Source: Bacteroidales bacterium
GTDB lineage: Bacteria > Bacteroidota > Bacteroidia > Bacteroidales > Bacteroidaceae
Direction: 5' to 3'
Assembly: GCA_004557285.1 (NCBI GenBank)
Contig: SFEK01000060.1
Location: 1-11,333 of the forward strand
DNA: 11,333 nucleotides
Shown here: positions 6,803 through 11,333 of the stretch, in pieces
Numbering within the stretch: the stretch's first letter is position 1
Layout of the letters: each line of letters begins with the position of its first letter
Made by a program: the position numbers and the translations under genes
The notes under the pieces: generated by a model
Databases searched by the model: none
Told to the model about the DNA's origin: nothing
Seen by the model: the letters and a program-made list of their open reading frames with translations, nothing else

Positions 6803-8929
6803 CTACAGGCGCATGGAGAGTGATATTCTCTCGCGTTTGCGGTCAACATCCACCACACGCACATCGACATGCTGGTGTAGTTTCACCACTTGGGTAGGAT
6901 CGCTCACATAGTGGTCGGCCAACTGTGAGACATGCACCAGACCGTCATGGTGGACACCGATATCCACAAAAGCACCAAAGTTGGTGATGTTGGTCACTAT
7001 TCCTTTGAGCACCATGCCCACCTGCAGGTCGTCGATGGTGTGTACACGCTCGTCAAAGGCAAACTCTTCCAGTTGCTCACGAGGGTCTCTACCCGGTTTG
7101 TCAAGTTCGTTCATGATATCAGTGAGCGTGGGCATTCCCACCTTTTCGCTGATATAATGACTGAGGTTGATGCTTTGTCTTTTCTTTTTGTTGTTGATAA
7201 GTTCGCTGATGTCGCAACCGCAGTCCTTGGCCATGTGCTCCACAATGCTGTAGCTTTCGGGATGCACGGCAGTGTTGTCCAGAGGATGTTTGCCGTTGGG
7301 GATACGCAGAAATCCAGCACACTGCTGATAGGCTGCAGGTCCCAGACGTGGCACTTTGAGCAATTGTGAGCGTGTGGCAAAAGCTCCATGGATGGCACGG
7401 TATTCCACAATGTTCTGTGCCAGTGCAGGACCCAGTCCGCTGATGTAGGTGAGCAGGTGTTTGCTTGCTGTGTTGAGGTTTACGCCCACGGCATTGACAC
7501 AGCGTTCAACCGTAAGGTCGAGTGCCCTTTTCAGTTTGGTCTGGTCCACATCATGCTGATACTGTCCGATGCCTATGCTCTTAGGGTCGATTTTCACCAG
7601 CTCTGCCAGCGGGTCCATCAGTCGGCGGCCTATGCTTACCGCACCACGCACGGTGACATCTTCATCAGGAAACTCTTCTCTGGCTGTTTTTGATGCCGAA
7701 TACACCGATGCACCGTCTTCACTCACCATAAACACCTGCAATCCTTGCGGCAAGGTGAGCGACTTGATGAAACTTTCGGTTTCACGGCTTGCTGTACCGT
7801 TGCCTATGGCAATGGCCTCAATGCCATATTTGCGTATCATGTGCTCTGTGCTTGCTGCCGCTCGGGCACGGTCTTGACGTGGCGGATGAGGAAATATAGC
7901 CTCGTGGTGGAGCAGGTTGCCTTGCGCGTCGAGGCATACCACCTTGCAGCCTGTACGGAAACCTGGATCAACACCCATGACACGTTTTTGTCCTAATGGT
8001 GCAGAGAGCAGCAACTGCCCCAGGTTCTCGGTAAACACTTTGATGGCTTCCTCGTCGGCCTTCTCTTTGCTGAGCGCGGCAAATTCTGTTTCAATCGAAG
8101 GCTTGAGCAAGCGTTTATAGGCATCGTCAGCCGCCTCTGCCACCAATTGTGCGCTGGCATTGTGTCCATGCACAAAGAGTCGGCGCAGGCGTTCGCTGCA
8201 GTTGGTATCATCAGGAGATATACTCACCCTCAGTATACCGTCGGCCTCGCCACGTCTCATGGCCAACAGACGGTGGGAAGAACAGCGACGTAACGGTTCG
8301 GAGAAATCAAAGTAGTCGGAGTATTTGGCGGCCTCATCAGTGTCGGCCTTGCCTTTCACCACCTTGGAACAGATGACGGCCTCGCGCTTGAATGCGGCAC
8401 GCATCAAGTTTCGAGAGCGTTCGTTTTCGCTGATGGTCTCGGCTATGATATCCTGTGCACCTTTCAGAGCCTCATCGGTGTCTTTGACCTCCCCCTTGAC
8501 AAAGCGTTGTGCCGCACCGTGGGGATTGTTTTCACGTTGCATCATGAGGAGCATTGCCAGCGGTTCAAGTCCATGTTCTTTGGCCACTTGCGCCCTGGTG
8601 CGCCGTTTGGGCTTATAGGGCAGGTAAATGTCCTCAAGCACATTGGTGTCCCAACATTCGTCAATTCGCTTTTGCAGGGAGTCGGTCATCTTTCCCTGTT
8701 CACTGATGGTCTTGATGATGGTCTCCTTGCGTTTTGCGATATCTTTCAGTTTATCGTTCCATTCGCATATTTCTGCTATCTGCACCTCGTTGAGTCCACC
8801 GGTGCGTTCCTTGCGGTAACGGCTGATGAAAGGGATGGTGCATCCCTCGTCCAGCAGTTGCAGGGTATTGTCAACGTTGGTATCTTTCAGTTGCAGTGCC
8901 TTGGCTATGATGGCTGTAAATGTGTTCAT
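6803..8929 (-). CDS. tex: Tex-family RNA-binding transcription accessory protein
   Basis: Tex is a conserved cytoplasmic nucleic-acid-binding protein linked to transcription and RNA quality control. At 708 residues it has the usual layout. The helical Tex N-terminal region includes TIPFISRYRKERTGGLNEVQ and EDIYLPYKPKRRTRAQVA. A YqgF/RuvC-like domain starts around MGVDPGFRTGCK (residues 318-329). A helix-hairpin-helix region follows near 483-550 (LLTYISGLGPALAQNIVEYR; LLKVPRLGPAAYQQCAGFL). The C-terminal S1 domain is at about 637-708 (VTNITNFGAFVDIGVHHDGL). The ATG at 8929 starts the family-typical N-terminus and lies about 30 bases after a -7 box. It is the only intact, complete minus-strand gene here, convergent with coaW and divergent from the permease. 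Its exact role in Bacteroidota is not clear from sequence. Confidence 0.97.
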   Translation of the reverse strand: MNTFTAIIAKALQLKDTNVDNTLQLLDEGCTIPFISRYRKERTGGLNEVQIAEICEWNDKLKDIAKRKETIIKTISEQGKMTDSLQKRIDECWDTNVLEDIYLPYKPKRRTRAQVAKEHGLEPLAMLLMMQRENNPHGAAQRFVKGEVKDTDEALKGAQDIIAETISENERSRNLMRAAFKREAVICSKVVKGKADTDEAAKYSDYFDFSEPLRRCSSHRLLAMRRGEADGILRVSISPDDTNCSERLRRLFVHGHNASAQLVAEAADDAYKRLLKPSIETEFAALSKEKADEEAIKVFTENLGQLLLSAPLGQKRVMGVDPGFRTGCKVVCLDAQGNLLHHEAIFPHPPRQDRARAAASTEHMIRKYGIEAIAIGNGTASRETESFIKSLTLPQGLQVFMVSEDGASVYSASKTAREEFPDEDVTVRGAVSIGRRLMDPLAELVKIDPKSIGIGQYQHDVDQTKLKRALDLTVERCVNAVGVNLNTASKHLLTYISGLGPALAQNIVEYRAIHGAFATRSQLLKVPRLGPAAYQQCAGFLRIPNGKHPLDNTAVHPESYSIVEHMAKDCGCDISELINNKKKRQSINLSHYISEKVGMPTLTDIMNELDKPGRDPREQLEEFAFDERVHTIDDLQVGMVLKGIVTNITNFGAFVDIGVHHDGLVHVSQLADHYVSDPTQVVKLHQHVDVRVVDVDRKRERISLSMRL

Positions 8930-8958
8930 TGTCGTTTCTGTTTGAATATTTGCGGATG

Positions 8959-8966
8959 CAAAAGTA
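8959..8966 (-). promoter_or_regulatory. Bacteroidota-type -7 box for tex
   Basis: The minus strand reads TACTTTTG, matching TAnnTTTG, 29 bases before the tex ATG. At the expected 19-21 base distance there is no TTTG, so the -33 element is weak or absent. The implied leader is about 20-25 bases. Confidence 0.5.
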
Positions 8967-9029
8967 ATTCTTTTTCTTTGATTTCACGTTCCCAACAGTA
9001 GTTAAAGGTTAGTAAAAAAGGGTAATCTG

Positions 9030-9061
9030 TTTGATTGTCCATTGATTTTTGGCTATCTTTG
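9030..9061 (+). promoter_or_regulatory. Bacteroidota promoter of the SLC13-type permease gene
   Basis: TTTG at 9030-9033 is followed by 20 bases and TATCTTTG at 9054-9061. Spacing of 19-21 fits the phylum's promoter. The leader to the ATG at 9111 would be about 43 bases. The 181-base divergent region 8930-9110 therefore holds a start signal for each flanking gene. Confidence 0.7.
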
Positions 9062-9110
9062 TCATGTCAATCATTAACTCATGTAATAATCATCAATAAA
9101 TAATTTCATT

Positions 9111-10970
9111 ATGGTCACGACAATTATCGTTCTTCTTGTTGCAGCTGTGTTTTTCGCAATGGGCAAGGTGCGTTCCGACCTTGTAGCCCTGTGTGCCCTG
9201 TTGGCATTGATGATGTTTGGCATATTGTCACCTGCCGAGGCCTTGTCGGGCTTTTCCAATCCAGTAGTAATCATGATGGTTGGATTGTTTGTGGTTGGTG
9301 GTGCGATATTCCAGACAGGTCTGGCCAAGAAAATCAGTGGCAAGATGATGAATTTGGCAGGCAACAGCGAACTGAGACTGTTTTTGCTTGTCATGCTGGT
9401 TACTGCATTTATCGGTGCTTTTGTGAGCAACACGGGCACTGTGGCCTTGATGCTTCCTATCGTGGTGAGTCTTGCTGCAAGAGCAAGGATGAATGTGAGC
9501 CGGTTGCTCATCCCCTTGGCTTTTTCAAGTAGTTTGGGCGGTATGCTTACATTGATTGGTACGCCGCCCAACCTGGTCATTCAGGAAACCTTGGTTGAAG
9601 CTGGCTATGAGCCTTTGTCGTTTTTCTCGTTTGCTCCTGTGGGTGTTATCTGTATTGCAGTGGGTATGGTGGTGCTTTTGCCCTTGAGCCGGTGGTTCTT
9701 GGGAAAGAAATCCTCAAGCGACGGGCATGGCAGGCGCAAAAGCAAATCATTGCACGAACTGGTGCGAGAGTATCATCTGACAGACAATCTGGTGAGGGTA
9801 AAAGTCGATGCCGACTCGTTGGCGTGCGGAAAGACCGTGAGCGAACTGGATATCCATAATCGTTATGCACTGACGGTGTATGAGGTGCGCAGAGAGAAAA
9901 CCATGCAAAGTGGATTGCTCAAAACGGTAAACCAACGCTTGGCAGGTCCGCAGACAGAATTGCAGTCGGGAGACATCATATATATAATAGGTGAGAAGGA
10001 GCAGACCTCGAAGTTTGTTTCTGATTATCGTCTTGCAGTGGTAGAGACACAAGAATCAGAGCCTGAGGAGGGTGGGGCACAGCTCGACTTTTATGACATC
10101 GGCATTGCCGAAATCGTGATGATGCCCACATCCAGATTGGTGAACAGGAAGTTGAAGGAGTCGGGATTCCGCTCAAAATACCACATCAACATTGTGGGTG
10201 TAAGGCGCAAGGGTCAGTATATCATGGACAATCTTGCCGAATTGCGGTTGCATGGTGGTGATGTATTGTTGGTACAGGGCACATGGGAAAACATCTCACG
10301 GCTCAACCGTGATGAGGAAGACTGGGTGGTATTGGGTCAGCCATTGGAAGAAGCCGAAAAAGTGACACTCGACTACAAGGCTCCGTTGGCGGCATGTATC
10401 ATGTTACTGATGATAGCCCTCATGGTGTTCGACTTTATTCCTGTGGCTCCAGTCACGGCAGTTATGTTTGCCGGAGTGCTGATGGTGCTTTCTGGATGTT
10501 TCCGCAATGTGGAGGCGGCTTACAAAACCATCAATTGGGAGAGCATTGTGCTTATTGCAGCCATGTTACCCATGTCGGTGGCCTTAGAGAAGACGGGCGC
10601 TTCGGCATTGGTGTCACGCACCTTGGCAGAGAGTTTGGGCCATTATGGTCCGTATGCTTTGCTTGCGGGCATATATTTTTCCACCTCGTTGTTGACCCTG
10701 TTCATCAGCAACACGGCCACGGCGGTGCTCATGGCTCCAATAGCCTTGTCATCGGCGGTACAGATGGGGTTGAGTCCTTACCCCTTCCTCTTTGCTGTAA
10801 CCCTGGGTGCCAGCATGTGTTTTGCCACACCGTTTTCTACACCGCCCAATGCTCTTGTGATGCAAGCCGGCAGATATACATTCATGGATTATGTAAAGGT
10901 GGGTCTTCCCCTACAAGTCATTGTGGGAATAGTCATGGTGTTTGCACTCCCCCTGCTCTTCGGCTTTTAG
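9111..10970 (+). CDS. SLC13/DASS-type permease with two TrkA-C domains (YfbS-like)
   Basis: This 619-residue inner-membrane transporter is related to the divalent anion:sodium symporters. Residues 1-200 hold about five or six hydrophobic segments, with SNTGTVALMLP at 106-116 and LTLIGTPPNLV. Residues 421-619 hold the second membrane half, with SNTATAVLMAP at 533-543 and ATPFSTPPNALV. The paired SNT and TPPN motifs are the inverted-repeat cation/substrate sites of the family. Between the halves lie two soluble TrkA-C/RCK-C domains (about 218-303 and 327-410), each ending in a GDxxxxxG-like segment (LQSGDIIYIIGE; LHGGDVLLVQGT). These are regulatory ligand-binding modules in related proteins. 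Substrate cannot be read from sequence; sulfate, dicarboxylates or other anions are possible. It is monocistronic on this evidence. Its stop codon overlaps the end of a SusC relic on the other strand, and no terminator is seen after it. Confidence 0.93.
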   Translation: MVTTIIVLLVAAVFFAMGKVRSDLVALCALLALMMFGILSPAEALSGFSNPVVIMMVGLFVVGGAIFQTGLAKKISGKMMNLAGNSELRLFLLVMLVTAFIGAFVSNTGTVALMLPIVVSLAARARMNVSRLLIPLAFSSSLGGMLTLIGTPPNLVIQETLVEAGYEPLSFFSFAPVGVICIAVGMVVLLPLSRWFLGKKSSSDGHGRRKSKSLHELVREYHLTDNLVRVKVDADSLACGKTVSELDIHNRYALTVYEVRREKTMQSGLLKTVNQRLAGPQTELQSGDIIYIIGEKEQTSKFVSDYRLAVVETQESEPEEGGAQLDFYDIGIAEIVMMPTSRLVNRKLKESGFRSKYHINIVGVRRKGQYIMDNLAELRLHGGDVLLVQGTWENISRLNRDEEDWVVLGQPLEEAEKVTLDYKAPLAACIMLLMIALMVFDFIPVAPVTAVMFAGVLMVLSGCFRNVEAAYKTINWESIVLIAAMLPMSVALEKTGASALVSRTLAESLGHYGPYALLAGIYFSTSLLTLFISNTATAVLMAPIALSSAVQMGLSPYPFLFAVTLGASMCFATPFSTPPNALVMQAGRYTFMDYVKVGLPLQVIVGIVMVFALPLLFGF

Positions 10971-11227
10971 CCATTACCGTAATCCACCGACCCCTCTGAA
11001 TTGCTGCCTGCTCCGTATGAGCCTCCAGGGTTGTTCATCTGACTCGACAATGGCACACCGTCCACGACGACAAGTGCTCCGTTGCCATTCATGTTCATCG
11101 ACACATCACCGCGCAGATTAATCTTGGTGGACGACAATGGACCTCCAGCAGTGGATATATTTGGTCTTACAGTTGTACTCTGAGCTGCGGTACGGCAGTA
11201 CTTAGCCCCAAGTACTACAGTACTCAC
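10967..11227 (-). pseudogene. Fragment of a SusC/RagA-type TonB-linked outer-membrane protein (plug domain)
   Basis: An 86-codon minus-strand reading frame (GTG at 11227) contains KINLRGDVSMNMNGNGAL then VVVDGVPLSS and GAGSNSEGSVDYGNG. These match the plug domain of SusC-type porins, whose hallmark is an RG...N-x-L-x-VVDGVP segment followed by DI/GNGI..INPDDI. Recognisable similarity covers roughly 10967-11160. Intact proteins of this family are about 1,000 residues, with a signal peptide, carboxypeptidase-like domain, plug and 22-strand barrel. Here the reading stops with TAA just after DYGNG, where the INPDDIES segment should follow, and upstream lies a tandem repeat instead of the N-terminal half. 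The TAA overlaps the last bases of the permease gene. This is a decayed or recombined remnant; the annotated start is arbitrary and it is unlikely to be a working protein. Confidence 0.75.
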
Positions 11228-11284
11228 ACGGAAGTACTGTGGTACTCACACGGAAGTACTACAGTACTCATACGGAAGTACCAC
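11188..11284. repeat. 22-bp tandem repeat with alternating GTAC tetramers
   Basis: Three clear 22-bp units lie at 11210-11231, 11232-11253 and 11254-11275. A degenerate unit precedes them (11188-11209) and a 9-base partial unit follows (from 11276). Each unit has the form AA-GTAC-N4-GTAC-N8. GTAC therefore occurs at 11190, 11198, 11212, 11220, 11234, 11242, 11256, 11264 and 11278, spaced 8 and 14 bp in alternation. Each clear unit is also an inverted repeat (AGTAC/GTACT, 4-base loop). The last about 50 bases of the window (11285-11333) are A/T-rich and hold only a short ATGAT/ATCAT inverted repeat at 11302-11314; I see no gene there. Confidence 0.9.
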
Positions 11285-11333
11285 AACAAGAAATAAATTT
11301 GATGATGCTATCATAATTAAAGGATATGGCTTT

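Noticed and set aside
8507..9001. 164-codon plus-strand frame over the 5' part of tex
   Set aside because: Antisense to the conserved Tex N-terminal region and crossing the tex promoter; no recognisable protein.
10394..10999. 201-codon plus-strand frame in a second frame of the permease
   Set aside because: The permease frame carries clear family motifs (SNT, TPPN) over the same bases; the alternative is Cys/His/Gly-rich noise.
11210..11275. Possible CRISPR array
   Set aside because: The 22-bp units are directly adjacent with no unique spacers, and no cas genes are present.
11225..11333. Upstream continuation of the SusC frame through the repeat on the minus strand
   Set aside because: The 22-bp unit is not a multiple of three and all three frames contain stops; no signal peptide or N-terminal SusC domain can be read.
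1..11333. tRNA, rRNA, insertion sequence, phage or defence genes
   Set aside because: I found no cloverleaf, transposase motif, terminal inverted repeat pair, integrase or toxin-antitoxin pair on either strand.

Overview
The window looks like a chromosomal segment of a Bacteroidales bacterium, most likely close to Prevotella. Three gene starts carry a TTTG box 19-20 bases before a TAnnTTTG box, the promoter form typical of Bacteroidota. Gene starts are preceded by A/T-rich sequence instead of Shine-Dalgarno sites. A fragment of a SusC/RagA-type outer-membrane protein lies at the right edge. Genus is inference; nothing seen fixes the species.

Layout from left to right. A transketolase N-terminal-subunit-like gene runs leftward off the edge (1-247, minus) and seems to lack its normal N-terminus. 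Diverging from it is a possible operon of an OmpA-family glycine-zipper lipoprotein, a monofunctional peptidoglycan glycosyltransferase (mtgA) and a UvrD/PcrA helicase (440-4334). Next comes the conserved translation operon infC-rpmI-rplT (4462-5829) with its own promoter, a stable hairpin before rpmI and a strong intrinsic terminator after rplT. A type II pantothenate kinase (coaW) follows, convergent with a Tex-family RNA-binding protein on the minus strand (6803-8929). A divergent intergenic region separates tex from a 619-residue SLC13-type permease with two TrkA-C domains (9111-10970).

The last about 360 bases hold no intact gene. They contain a minus-strand fragment of a SusC plug domain that overlaps the permease stop codon, and behind it a 22-bp tandem repeat in which GTAC tetramers alternate at 8 and 14 bp.

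Most of the window is housekeeping: cell-wall assembly and anchoring (OmpA lipoprotein, MtgA), DNA repair (helicase), translation (IF-3, L35, L20), coenzyme A synthesis (CoaW), RNA/transcription quality control (Tex) and solute transport. I see no defence island, biosynthetic cluster, CRISPR array or intact mobile element. The parts most worth a second look are the two edges: the shortened, GC-rich transketolase gene on the left, and the SusC relic with its repeat on the right.
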